Assembly (NCBI GenBank): GCA_038228295.1
Contig: JBBRPH010000008.1
Span: 48,795 to 112,794 of the forward strand
Length of the DNA stretch: 64,000 bases
Direction of reading: 5' to 3'
Source of the DNA: JAICKM01 sp038228295
GTDB lineage: Bacteria > Chloroflexota > Chloroflexia > QHBQ01 > JAICKM01
Part shown: positions 32,598 to 40,210 of the stretch, piece by piece
Numbering within the stretch: the first letter of the stretch is position 1
How the letters are laid out: every line of letters starts with the position of its first letter
Notes under the pieces: model-generated
What the model saw: the letters and a program-made list of their open reading frames with translations, nothing else
What the model was told of the DNA's origin: nothing
Database searches by the model: none
Made by a program: the position numbers and the translations under genes

Positions 32598-33314
32598 ATG
32601 CCTACAACCCGCAAAGCGGTAACGATTAGTGAACTGACGAATCTGTTGAAGACCAGCCAGGTCGCTGTGGTCACCGATTATCGCGGCCTGAGCGTGGCGG
32701 CGATCAGCCAGTTGCGCCGCACCCTACGCGGCAAAGCGGAATTGCACGTCACCAAAAACACGCTGCTGACCCGCGCGGCCCAGGCGGCCAACGTGCCGCA
32801 ACTCGAGCAATTGCTGACCGGCCCGACGGCTATCGCTTTTATCCAAGACGATATCGCCGGTTCGATCAAGGCGCTCAACGACTTTGTTCGCACCTCGCGC
32901 GTGTTGACGCTGCGTGGCGCGCTGTTCGGTCCGAGCCTGGTGCCTGCCGATAAGGTCGGCGACCTAGCGAACGTGCCGAGCCGTCAGCAACTGTACGCGC
33001 AAATCGTGAGCGCGCTGCAAGGCCCGCTCAATAATCTGGTCGGGACGCTGAATCAGAGCTACAGCCAGGTGGTATTCGCGCTGCAAGCCTATAGCGACAA
33101 GCAAGGTGAGAGCGCGACTGCCGCTGCGACCGACGCACCGGTGAGTGACACGCCGGTTGCTTCCGCGCCGAGTGCCGAGGCCACCGCTGCAACCGCAACG
33201 GATGCGCCGAGTGCCGAGGTGCCGAGTGCCGAGGCCGCCGCTGCAACCGCAACGGATGCGCCGACTGCCGATGCGCCGAGCGCTGACACTGTTGTGCCCG
33301 CGCCGGAAGTCTAA
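32598..33314 (+). CDS. rplJ: 50S ribosomal protein L10 with long low-complexity tail
   Basis: 238 residues against about 165-175 usually. Residues 1-170 are normal L10: TRKAVTISELTNLLKTSQV, VVTDYRGLSV, HVTKNTLLTRAAQAA, and the end helix LNNLVGTLNQSYSQVVFALQAY that anchors L12 dimers. Residues 173-238 are an Ala/Thr/Ser/Pro/Asp/Glu tail built of imperfect repeats of ATATDAPSAE type. The extension is acidic and probably disordered. rplL follows 85 bases downstream, as usual. Confidence 0.95.
   Translation: MPTTRKAVTISELTNLLKTSQVAVVTDYRGLSVAAISQLRRTLRGKAELHVTKNTLLTRAAQAANVPQLEQLLTGPTAIAFIQDDIAGSIKALNDFVRTSRVLTLRGALFGPSLVPADKVGDLANVPSRQQLYAQIVSALQGPLNNLVGTLNQSYSQVVFALQAYSDKQGESATAAATDAPVSDTPVASAPSAEATAATATDAPSAEVPSAEAAAATATDAPTADAPSADTVVPAPEV
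33150..33290 (+). repeat. Imperfect tandem repeats in the rplJ 3' end
   Basis: Two near-identical blocks containing GCTGCAACCGCAACGGATGC start near 33185 and 33239, with GAGTGCCGAGG units between them. They code the Ala/Thr-rich L10 tail. Confidence 0.75.
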
Positions 33315-33399
33315 ACGTTTACCTGTACCTAAGTGTGGATCGGCTGGACCGATTTTACTGAGTTTTATCTGATTTTAATGAATAAGGAGCAACAGCGAA

Positions 33400-33798
33400 A
33401 TGGCGACTCGTCAAGAGATTCTGGAAAGCATCGAGCAATTGCCGGTGCTGGAACTGGTGACCCTGGTCAAAGAGATGCAGGACAAATGGGGCGTATCGGC
33501 GGCGCCCGTCTTTAGCGGCGCGATGCCGTCCTTCGGCCCGGCCACCGGCGACGGGGGAGCAGCGGCGGCTGAGCCGGTCGAAGAGCAGACCGAGTTCAAT
33601 GTCGTGCTGACCGAAATCGGCCCGAACAAGATCAACGTCATCAAAGCCGTGCGCGAACTGACCAGCTTGGGCCTGAAAGAGGCCAAGGATCTGGTAGAAG
33701 CGGCTCCCAAGAACGTGCTGGAAGCTGTGAACAAAGATCAGGCTGCCGCCGCCAAGACCAAGCTGGAAGATGCCGGCGCGAAAGCGGACGTCAAGTAA
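33400..33798 (+). CDS. rplL: 50S ribosomal protein L7/L12
   Basis: 132 residues. N-terminal dimerisation helices (residues 1-35: RQEILESIEQLPVLELVTLV), a Gly/Ala hinge (about 45-65) and the conserved C-terminal domain EQTEFNVVLTEIGPNKINVI, then KAVRELTSLGLKEAKDLVEAAP. It forms the flexible stalk that recruits translation GTPases. ATG follows AAGGAG. The opening EILE-IEQLPVLEL with Met8-equivalent missing is within normal variation. Confidence 0.97.
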   Translation: MATRQEILESIEQLPVLELVTLVKEMQDKWGVSAAPVFSGAMPSFGPATGDGGAAAAEPVEEQTEFNVVLTEIGPNKINVIKAVRELTSLGLKEAKDLVEAAPKNVLEAVNKDQAAAAKTKLEDAGAKADVK

Positions 33799-33801
33799 GA
33801 C

Positions 33802-33852
33802 ATAAGGCGTAAGGCGTAAGAATACAGGCAACTGCAATTGCTTATGCCTTAC
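33802..33852 (+). terminator. Imperfect hairpin after rplL
   Basis: GTAAGGCGTAAG-type left arm (33802-33820) pairs with CTTATGCCTTAC (33841-33852). It resembles the dispersed ACGTAAAACG family elsewhere in the window; the end of the L10/L12 operon. Confidence 0.45.
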
Positions 33853-33874
33853 CCACTACGTTTCACGTTCCGCC

Positions 33875-33903
33875 TTGCACGCACCGAACGAATCAGTTAT
33901 AAT
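33875..33903 (+). promoter_or_regulatory. Promoter of tRNA-Pro
   Basis: TTGCAC, 17 bases, TATAAT; 40 bases before the tRNA. Confidence 0.65.
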
Positions 33904-33942
33904 AAACCGCGCTGCTAGTGGTGACACGGGCGGCGCAGGTTT

Positions 33943-34016
33943 CGGGGTGTAGCGCAGTCTGGTAGCGCACCTGAATGGGGTTCAGGAGGTCCCGCGTTCG
34001 AATCGCGGCACCCCGA
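33943..34016 (+). tRNA. tRNA-Pro (anticodon GGG)
   Basis: 74 bases. The 7-bp acceptor stem CGGGGTG/CACCCCG is complete, the anticodon stem CCTGA/TCAGG closes a 7-base loop ATGGGGT with anticodon GGG (decodes CCC and, by wobble, CCU), and the T-loop TTCGAATC is present. Discriminator A follows; CCA is not encoded. Confidence 0.95.
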
Positions 34017-34025
34017 CTAGTACCG

Positions 34026-34055
34026 AGGGGCTGAGTGTCCATACTCAGCCCCTTT
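34026..34055 (+). terminator. Rho-independent terminator of tRNA-Pro
   Basis: AGGGGCTGAGT pairs with ACTCAGCCCCT across a short loop, followed by TTTT; begins 10 bases after the tRNA. Confidence 0.85.
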
Positions 34056-34081
34056 TGGCGTCCCTACGGGCAGGCGCCTTT

Positions 34082-34813
34082 TTATGGTTGGGTATCGGCG
34101 GCCTCCCTGCTATAAAAGGCCGCGAATGCCGCGAACGGGCAGCCCGGTTGCAGCACCTGTAAGGGGAACAGCGTGTGCAGATCAACGCCCGGCGCAGCGT
34201 GCCGGGCGGCGGCCAGTAGCCTGCTTGCCGGCTGCTCGCACAGGGTGCCGGTGCCGGTGAGGAACTGGCCCCAGAGCGCCAGAAAGGGGAACTCGTCGCG
34301 CACGGGGGTCGCCGTGGCGATATAGACCGGTGGGAATAGGCGCCGGTAGGCCGGTAGGTTATACAACCAGGAGCCACCGCGCAGCCACCGGGCGGCGGGA
34401 TGGGCCTGCCGGGCGGCGCTACACAGCGCCCGCAACTCCGCCTGCCGTGCACCGACCTGATCGCGTCGCAAAGGATGTCCATCCGGCGCGTTGTTGATAA
34501 AATGCAGCCGGACGGTCTGCGCCTCGGCCGCGTAGCTATAATAGAAACAGCCGTAAAAGTCGGCGACAAACGGCTGCCAGGCGTCCTGATAGCACGCATA
34601 GGTCCAGGCCGGCGCATTAGGCGCGCTTGCCAAGCCGGTTAGGTAGGTCTGCCAGTGGGCATCGTACGGATCAAAGCCGCGCGTGCCGCCCAGATTTAGG
34701 TACAAGGTGGTGTAGCGCCGTAGCGCTTCGGTGAGTGGAATGTCGGCTAGCCGGGCGGCTTCCTGCGCGAATGCCCATTGCAGTGCGAAATAGGCAGGGG
34801 GAAGTTGCCACAT
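34082..34813 (-). CDS. Hypothetical protein, 243 residues
   Basis: ATG 34813 follows GGAGA; a longer GTG start at 34852 is possible. Soluble, Ala/Trp/Tyr-rich, without signal peptide or membrane segment. The N terminus (PPAYFALQWAFAQEAARLAD) and the region YACYQDAWQPFVADFYGCFY are notable for aromatic residues; I do not recognise the family. It lies 56 bases after the RDD-domain protein on the same strand and may be its co-transcribed partner. Confidence 0.7.
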   Translation of the reverse strand: MWQLPPAYFALQWAFAQEAARLADIPLTEALRRYTTLYLNLGGTRGFDPYDAHWQTYLTGLASAPNAPAWTYACYQDAWQPFVADFYGCFYYSYAAEAQTVRLHFINNAPDGHPLRRDQVGARQAELRALCSAARQAHPAARWLRGGSWLYNLPAYRRLFPPVYIATATPVRDEFPFLALWGQFLTGTGTLCEQPASRLLAAARHAAPGVDLHTLFPLQVLQPGCPFAAFAAFYSREAADTQP

Positions 34814-34869
34814 AGTTTTGATTTTCTCCAGCCGGCTTTCGGCTGTGGGCACAGCAAGCTACCGGTCGG

Positions 34870-36885
34870 CTAAATTTGCACCCGGTCGAGTGGGAACTGG
34901 CCCATGTGCCAGCGGGCGGCTTGCTGGAACGCGTCGGGCGACATGGGCTGGTTGCGCTCAATAGCCTGGTAGGCCGCAGCCTGCGCGCCTGTAGCCACGG
35001 CGGCCAGCCCCTGGCGCGTGGCCGGATCGAAGACCAGTCGGCGGTTGAGCAGCAGCGCGCCGCTTTCGTCGGCAAAGATCAGGTAGGTGTAGGGTTGGCG
35101 GGCCAGGGCCAACAGCAGGTTCTGGCCCAGCGCCGTCGCATCGCCCTCCGCCCCCAGCCCTTCGGCAGGGTTGATGAACGTCTCGCTGCGATAGGGCTGT
35201 TGCGGATCGTCGCGCAAGGCCACATAGAGGCCGATCACCAGCCCACTAGGGCTGTAGCCGGCCACAGCTTCGAGCCGCGCCGGCACGTCAGCCCCCGGCG
35301 CGGCTTTCCAGCCCACACGCCGGGTCAGAGTTAGCACAGCCACCAGGCGGGTCGCGCCCTCACGCAGCAGCACCAGCCGGCTGCCGGAGCGGTCGGGCAG
35401 TAAGGCTCGCAAGGGATCGGGCAGGCTCGCCGCCTGGGCCGTCCAGGGCGGATAGGCGAACGCATCGTGCCACCGGGGGCCGAAGTAGCCCTGCAATTGT
35501 GCCTCCCAAAACGTCGGATCGATGCGTAACGCCTGCGCGAATTCCGGTGCGGCGGCGGCATAGCCTTCGCCGTAGCGTCGCGCCACACCCAGCCAGTAGC
35601 GATAGCCCGCCCCACCCGGTGCCGCGCCGACCGCCTGGGCAAACGCCGTCGCCGCCGCCTGCGCGGCTTCCGGCTCCACGATCATCAGTGGGCGATTGCC
35701 GCCGGGTTCACGGCTGCCTTCCGCCAGCAGGTCCAGCCCCCGTTGCCACGCCGGGTCGGCCGGGTTCTGAAGCGGCATGGCTTGTTGCGCCGGCGCGGGG
35801 GGTGCCGCCGGGATAAGCGGCAGCGCCGATCCCGCGTCGGCAGGGAGCGGGGCGGCGCAGGCCGGCCCCACAGCGGAAAAGGAAGCCTCCGGCGTGGGGC
35901 CGGCTGGCGGGGTAGCGCTATCCACCGCCGGGCCGGGCGGCGCCGTAACTGGGTCGGGCGGGTAGCCGGGCAGGCCGGGCGGCCGCGGGCCGGGCGGCGG
36001 GCGAACCGGCACCACATAGGTGCCTGCCATGCGGTCGGCCAAACCCTGGCGGCGTTCATCGCCGGCGATCAGCAAAAAGCCGATGCCCAGCGTCAGCAGC
36101 GACATGGCCCAACCCACGGCGCGCAGGGCGGCCCGGCCTAAGCGCGGCTTGCTGCCGTCGGACAGTACCACGCGCAGGCCCATCAGCATCATGCCCAGGG
36201 TTTGGCCGCGCCAGGCCCAGAAATCGGCCAGATAGGCGAACATGACCAGCAAGCCCAACGCCAGGCCGCCACAGCCCAGCAGCAAGGGAACAAGCCCGTT
36301 ATCGCCGTTCGGATCGATCAGTTTGCGCCCCAGCACGATGCCGATCAGCACCACGGCCAACTCAAGCAAGCCCAACACCACGCCGTCTACCAACCCGGCC
36401 ACGAGCCGTGGGCCGAATCCGGCATAATAGCCGCCGTAACCGGCCGCTAATTCGGCAGCGCTGACACCGGTCTGATGCGGATAGGCATCAGCGGGGATGG
36501 GCGTGGCCGGACTATAGCCGGGGGCCACGTAGCCCCGGTCGGGCGGCGGCACTGTTTGCCCCACCGGCACAGGCAGTGCCTGGACCGGCGCCGACAAGAG
36601 ATAGGCGCTGAGCACAAACAGGCGCGTCCCGTTGCGGGCGTCGGCTCCCGCCCAGCCGGTCAGGTCGAATTGCCGCGTATTCGTGAGCGTCGGGTTGAGC
36701 CGCGCTAGTGCATAAGGCCAGAAATCGGTCGGCCAGGGATCGTCTACCCGCGCCCGCTGCACCGGCACCCGTCCGCCGGACGGCGCATCCGGCACCGCGA
36801 CCGCCAGCACCTGCTGAATATACGCGGGGTCGGGATCGCGCCCTTCGGTCCACACCCACACCCCTACGAGTTGTCGCCCTTGCAT
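34870..36885 (-). CDS. RDD-domain membrane protein with repeat-type C terminus
   Basis: 671 residues from ATG 36885 (perfect AGGAGG upstream). Residues about 1-85: soluble domain. About 150-295: RDD domain with the key GFGPRLVAGLVDG, the second-helix GQTLGMMLMGLRVV, and GDERRQGLADRMAGTYVV. Then a long Pro-rich linker (about 300-390) and a soluble C-terminal part (about 395-671) with TPR-like helical pairs (TAFAQAVGAAPGGAGYRYWL, PEFAQALRIDPTFWEAQL) and a beta-rich end. RDD proteins are often transport- or envelope-related; function unknown. Promoter at 36920-36949. Confidence 0.7.
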   Translation of the reverse strand: MQGRQLVGVWVWTEGRDPDPAYIQQVLAVAVPDAPSGGRVPVQRARVDDPWPTDFWPYALARLNPTLTNTRQFDLTGWAGADARNGTRLFVLSAYLLSAPVQALPVPVGQTVPPPDRGYVAPGYSPATPIPADAYPHQTGVSAAELAAGYGGYYAGFGPRLVAGLVDGVVLGLLELAVVLIGIVLGRKLIDPNGDNGLVPLLLGCGGLALGLLVMFAYLADFWAWRGQTLGMMLMGLRVVLSDGSKPRLGRAALRAVGWAMSLLTLGIGFLLIAGDERRQGLADRMAGTYVVPVRPPPGPRPPGLPGYPPDPVTAPPGPAVDSATPPAGPTPEASFSAVGPACAAPLPADAGSALPLIPAAPPAPAQQAMPLQNPADPAWQRGLDLLAEGSREPGGNRPLMIVEPEAAQAAATAFAQAVGAAPGGAGYRYWLGVARRYGEGYAAAAPEFAQALRIDPTFWEAQLQGYFGPRWHDAFAYPPWTAQAASLPDPLRALLPDRSGSRLVLLREGATRLVAVLTLTRRVGWKAAPGADVPARLEAVAGYSPSGLVIGLYVALRDDPQQPYRSETFINPAEGLGAEGDATALGQNLLLALARQPYTYLIFADESGALLLNRRLVFDPATRQGLAAVATGAQAAAYQAIERNQPMSPDAFQQAARWHMGQFPLDRVQI

Positions 36886-36919
36886 CTGTGCCTCCTGCCG
36901 CCGGTCACACTGTCGCCGC

Positions 36920-36949
36920 ATTGTAGCATAGGCGTTCCCAGCGGCGCAA
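36920..36949 (-). promoter_or_regulatory. Promoter of the RDD-domain gene
   Basis: Minus strand TTGCGC, 18 bases, TACAAT preceded by TGC. Confidence 0.5.
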
Positions 36950-36955
36950 GCAGCC

Positions 36956-36984
36956 TTGCACGGCCTCAGTCGCCGGCTTATACT
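36956..36984 (+). promoter_or_regulatory. Promoter of the Uma2 gene
   Basis: TTGCAC, 17 bases, TATACT; divergent from the RDD promoter only 6 bases away. Confidence 0.55.
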
Positions 36985-37024
36985 CTATTGTAAGGGTAAT
37001 AGTCGGCGCTGAGGAGGGCGACCC

Positions 37025-37642
37025 ATGCTTACAGCAGTGCGAACCGCGACCATGCAGTTAGTGATTAACGGGAGTACCACCCCTCTCGATCTTGATGTCT
37101 TGCAAGGGCTGTGGAGCGACGCGCAGTATCTGCGCCTGACCGACTCTATAAAGCAGCTTATTGAGTTTACCGATGGACAACTTGAGGTACTTCCTATGCC
37201 CACCTATAAGCATCAGGCCATATTGCAACTGCTGCTGGTGATGTTACACGCGCTGGTGCGGCCGCTGGGTGGAGTCGAGTCTTATGCGCCGCTACGGCTG
37301 CAAATCCGCCCCGGCAAATACCGCGAACCCGATCTGCTGGTCTTGCTCAATCGCACGGACCCACGCTTTGGCAACGTCTTCTGGCAGGGGGCGGATCTGG
37401 TGATGGAGGTCGTCAGCCCCGACAATCCCACACGCGACACGCAGGAGAAGCGGCTGGATTACGCCGAAGCCCGTGTGCCGGAATACTGGATCGTGGACCC
37501 GGCGGAGGAGACGATCACGGTGCTGCGTTTGCTGGATGCAGCGTATGCGGAGCAGGGCGTATTCCAACGCGGCGACACGGCAACCTCTAGGATCGTGCCC
37601 GGCTTGACCGTGGTAGTAGACACCGTGCTGGATGCCGACTGA
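37025..37642 (+). CDS. Uma2 family (PD-(D/E)XK) nuclease-like protein
   Basis: 205 residues. PD-(D/E)XK nuclease-like core: the acidic YREPDLLVLL near 99, then ADLVMEVVSPDNP near 121, and LDYAEARVPEYWIVDPAEE near 140. Uma2 genes are abundant in cyanobacteria and Chloroflexota as small stand-alone ORFs of unknown role. ATG follows GAGGAGGG. Nuclease activity has not been shown generally for the family. Confidence 0.88.
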   Translation: MLTAVRTATMQLVINGSTTPLDLDVLQGLWSDAQYLRLTDSIKQLIEFTDGQLEVLPMPTYKHQAILQLLLVMLHALVRPLGGVESYAPLRLQIRPGKYREPDLLVLLNRTDPRFGNVFWQGADLVMEVVSPDNPTRDTQEKRLDYAEARVPEYWIVDPAEETITVLRLLDAAYAEQGVFQRGDTATSRIVPGLTVVVDTVLDAD

Positions 37643-37699
37643 GGGGCACGCGCTAAACGTGTAGGTACTGCGTAATTTGCCACAAGCGCCGGCCGCCGG

Positions 37700-37735
37700 C
37701 TGATGACTGACGACTGACGACCGACGACCAACAGC
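37700..37735. repeat. Short tandem GACTGAC/GACGACC repeats in an intergenic region
   Basis: TGATGACTGACGACTGACGA and near copies lie between Uma2 and the DinB-like gene, followed by a doubled CCCACGGC. No coding content. Confidence 0.7.
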
Positions 37736-37772
37736 CCACGGCTTACAACCCACGGCCCCCAGGAGGCAGCAT

Positions 37773-38258
37773 ATGGAACTACCGCAAGACAAGGCCGATC
37801 TGCTGGCGCGGATCGCGCACGAGCGGGCGGTATTGGCCGGCTTGATCGGCTTGCGGACCCCGGCGCAGGCCGCGCAGCCGGGCGCGGACGGCGTGCTGTC
37901 GGCTCAAGCGATGCTCGCCCATATCGCCGGTTGGGAGGCGCGCTGCACCGAGTGGATCGCGGCGGACCTACGTGGCGAGACCCCGGCCATACCCGCTCCC
38001 GGTGCGACCTGGGACGACATGGACCGCCTGAACGCCGAAGCTATCGCCGCCTGGGCCGATCGCACCGTGGCCGACGTGCAAGTCGCCGCCGCCGCTACCC
38101 ACGTCGCTTTCGTCGCCCAACTGGTTGCGCTTCCCGCAGCGGATCTGACCGACCCGCAGCGCTTCCCCTGGCTGGGCGGGCGGCCGATCCTGCCGCTGGT
38201 CGTGGCCTGCTCCTACGAGCACTATGAGGAACACGCGGCACAACTGTGGGAGGCATAA
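37773..38258 (+). CDS. DinB/ClbS-DfsB-like four-helix-bundle protein
   Basis: 161 residues. The pattern DKADLLARIAHERAVLAGLI, LAHIAGWEARCTEWI and SYEHYEEHAAQLWE with three His matches the ClbS/DfsB branch of DinB-like metal-binding four-helix bundles. Relatives include hydrolases of reactive electrophiles and thiol-dependent transferases. ATG follows CAGGAGG. Its function here is not known. It converges on the fused cyclodeaminase gene, with a palindrome spanning both ends. Confidence 0.75.
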   Translation: MELPQDKADLLARIAHERAVLAGLIGLRTPAQAAQPGADGVLSAQAMLAHIAGWEARCTEWIAADLRGETPAIPAPGATWDDMDRLNAEAIAAWADRTVADVQVAAAATHVAFVAQLVALPAADLTDPQRFPWLGGRPILPLVVACSYEHYEEHAAQLWEA

Positions 38259-38324
38259 ACCGTACCTCAGTGTCTATTACCTGCTGTGTACTGCACCACG
38301 TTTGACGCATTACGGTTTACGCCT
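38251..38324. terminator. Long inverted repeat between convergent genes (ACGTAAAACG family)
   Basis: Arms 38251-38264 and 38311-38324 match at 13 of 14 positions (AGGCATAAACCGTA with TACGGTTTACGCCT). It ends both convergent genes and shares sequence with palindromes at 39.2 and 46.7 kb. Confidence 0.55.
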
Positions 38325-39189
38325 CCCGTAGCGCCCCAATGGCCGCGTGCATTCGGTCGGCGAACGCCGCGTCGCTGATCGAGCCGAGGTTGATCTCGAC
38401 GTTGGCGATTGCGCCGTCGCGCGCGGCGCGGGCGAGCAGTTCGGCCACATAGGCATCGCTGGCGACGTTGGGGTTGGCTTTGGCCTGCGCCACGCGGGCC
38501 AGGATCAGCACCTCGGCAGCGGCCTGGGCCACGCGCAGCGGCACCTCGCTGGCCCCCTGGAGCGCCTGCTGGATCGCGGCGGTGCGCGTCTGCTTCTCCG
38601 CTGCGCTGCCTTTCGCCAGCTTATAGGCTGCGCTCACCGCATCGTAGGACGTGGTGTCCTCGTCCACGGCGGTGGTCAGTCGGCTTTGCAGATCCGTCGC
38701 GCGGACCAACACGTCCTGCAACTCGGCTTCCACGGCGGCGAACTTGGCGCGGCCCACCGTCAGGTTGCAGGCCATCGCCACCATCGCGGCGGCCAGCGCG
38801 CCGGCCAGGGCGCTGGCGCTGCCGCCGCCGGGCGTGGGGGCCGCCGAGGCCAGGGTCGCCAGAAACTCACGTACCGACATATCGGCAAATTCGGGCATGG
38901 GTCGTTTCTCCTTTAGCGGGCCGCCCGGCAACGGCACCGGGGGCGGGTGGGCGCGGGCGAGTGCTGCTTTGGCGGCATGACTCTGACGGCGCAACTGATA
39001 TTCACGCTGCCGCGCCGCGCGGGCGTCCGGCAGCGGTTCCAGATAGACGAGCGTGACCGGCAAGCGCGCCCGCGTATAGCGCGCCCCGCGCCCGCGCTGA
39101 TGCGTTACCAGCCGCCGCGCCGGGTTATTGGTCCAGCCGGTATAGTAGGTGCTGTCAGCGCAGTGCAGCAGGTAGACGTAAGCAGTCAT
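38317..39189 (-). CDS. In-frame fusion: GIY-YIG nuclease-like domain plus methenyl-THF cyclodeaminase-like domain
   Basis: 290 residues from ATG 39189. Residues 1-80 form a GIY-YIG domain of UPF0213 type (YVYLLHCADSTYYTGWTNNP, then the helix RQREYQLRRQSHAAKAAL). After a Pro-rich bridge, residues 98-290 are a formimidoyl/methenyl-tetrahydrofolate cyclodeaminase (FTCD_C) domain with APTPGGGSASALAGALAAAM. An internal ATG at 38898 has AAAGGAG ten bases upstream and would give a 193-residue cyclodeaminase of normal size. No stop separates the two, so it is either a genuine fusion with an internal start, or a lost stop codon. Both separate parts have family-typical length. Confidence 0.75.
   Translation of the reverse strand: MTAYVYLLHCADSTYYTGWTNNPARRLVTHQRGRGARYTRARLPVTLVYLEPLPDARAARQREYQLRRQSHAAKAALARAHPPPVPLPGGPLKEKRPMPEFADMSVREFLATLASAAPTPGGGSASALAGALAAAMVAMACNLTVGRAKFAAVEAELQDVLVRATDLQSRLTTAVDEDTTSYDAVSAAYKLAKGSAAEKQTRTAAIQQALQGASEVPLRVAQAAAEVLILARVAQAKANPNVASDAYVAELLARAARDGAIANVEINLGSISDAAFADRMHAAIGALREA
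38898..38914 (-). promoter_or_regulatory. Internal ribosome binding site for the cyclodeaminase part
   Basis: On the minus strand AAAGGAG lies about ten bases before an ATG at 38896-38898 that starts MPEFADMSVREFL, a typical cyclodeaminase N terminus. Confidence 0.6.
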
Positions 39190-39191
39190 GG

Positions 39192-39286
39192 GTAAAACGT
39201 AAAGCGTAAGGCGTGATAGATACTTGGTCCGTCCGTCCGTTTGCGACTGGATCAATAAGCAGCATCACGCTTCACGTTTCACGCTG
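39192..39286. repeat. Imperfect ACGTAAAACG-family inverted repeat
   Basis: GTAAAACGTAAAGCGTAAGG (39192-39211) pairs imperfectly with CACGCTTCACGTTTCACG (39266-39283). The inner GCGTGAT/ATCACGC match is exact. It separates the GIY-YIG/cyclodeaminase gene from the HAD gene and abuts the former's start codon. Confidence 0.65.
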
Positions 39287-39958
39287 CCCCAGTGCCGCGA
39301 TCAATCCTGCCGCATCCAGCTCAGCCAGGCTATCCACAACCCAGTGCGCGCCGGCGGCCAACAGGTCGGCTCGGGGGCGCGTGTTGGTGACGCCGATGGT
39401 GAAGGCGCCGGCCGCGACGCCGGCTTGCACCCCAGCCACCGCATCTTCGACTACCACGCCTTGCGCCGAGGCCACCCCTAACCGTTCGAGGCCGGTGCGG
39501 AAAATCTCCGGGTGAGGCTTGCCGTGCTGCACATCGTCGCCGGAGACCAGCGCTTGGAAGTAGGGGGATAGGCCCAGCACGTCAAGCAGCAGCGCGATGT
39601 TGGCGTGCGGCGCCGACGAGCCGATGGCTTGTCGCCAGCCGTGCGCGTGCAGATCGCGCACTAGTTCCGCCGCACCGGGCAACGGTCGCAGCGTGTGTGC
39701 CTGATCGCGGAACAGCGCTTCTTTATGGTCGCCCCAGGCCGCCACCTGCGCTGCCGGTTCCGTCACGCCGAACGCCAGCCGAATGATGTCGGGGTTCCGC
39801 ATCCCGAAGGTCCGCAGGTGCATCGCGTCGTCATACGTATAGCCGAGTTCGGCGGCCAGCGTCTGCCAGGCCGCCTGATGCGCCACGCCGCTGTCCACTA
39901 ACACCCCGTCCATATCCCACACGCACCCGTAAACAGGCTTCCCCGCTTGCGCCGGCAT
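39272..39958 (-). CDS. HAD-superfamily hydrolase, beta-phosphoglucomutase-like
   Basis: 228 residues from ATG 39958 (GGAGGAGGCGGAG upstream); a longer frame to 40027 is Arg-rich and unlikely. Motif I DMDGVLVDS with nucleophile Asp15 and acid/base Asp17, motif II IGSSAP near 117, motif III Lys in HGKPHPEIF near 148, motif IV VVEDAVAGVQAG near 170, and a helical cap 20-85. This is the beta-phosphoglucomutase/phosphatase branch. Substrate unknown. Extended -10 promoter at 40018. Confidence 0.9.
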   Translation of the reverse strand: MPAQAGKPVYGCVWDMDGVLVDSGVAHQAAWQTLAAELGYTYDDAMHLRTFGMRNPDIIRLAFGVTEPAAQVAAWGDHKEALFRDQAHTLRPLPGAAELVRDLHAHGWRQAIGSSAPHANIALLLDVLGLSPYFQALVSGDDVQHGKPHPEIFRTGLERLGVASAQGVVVEDAVAGVQAGVAAGAFTIGVTNTRPRADLLAAGAHWVVDSLAELDAAGLIAALGQRET

Positions 39959-40017
39959 TCTCCGCCTCCTCCGTTGCCTTGCTCTCGGCCGGCACCGCTG
40001 TGTGCCGGGTCGGGTGC

Positions 40018-40026
40018 AGTATAGCA
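40018..40026 (-). promoter_or_regulatory. Extended -10 promoter of the HAD gene
   Basis: Minus strand TGC-TATACT, 60 bases before the start; -35 box weak. Confidence 0.45.
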
Positions 40027-40210
40027 AATGCCGCGCTGGGGTGCCAGGAGGCTTGCGGCTTATCGCTTAATCGATCATAATGCCGTAATCTGGGCCGGCG
40101 GCTAGGTGTAGTGCGGGGCTGGGGCACGGGGCACAAACGGCAACGGCGTCTGGTCGTGATTGCCGAGGCACCGCACAGACTCCCGAGCGGTTATAAAGGA
40201 GACGGCGCAC

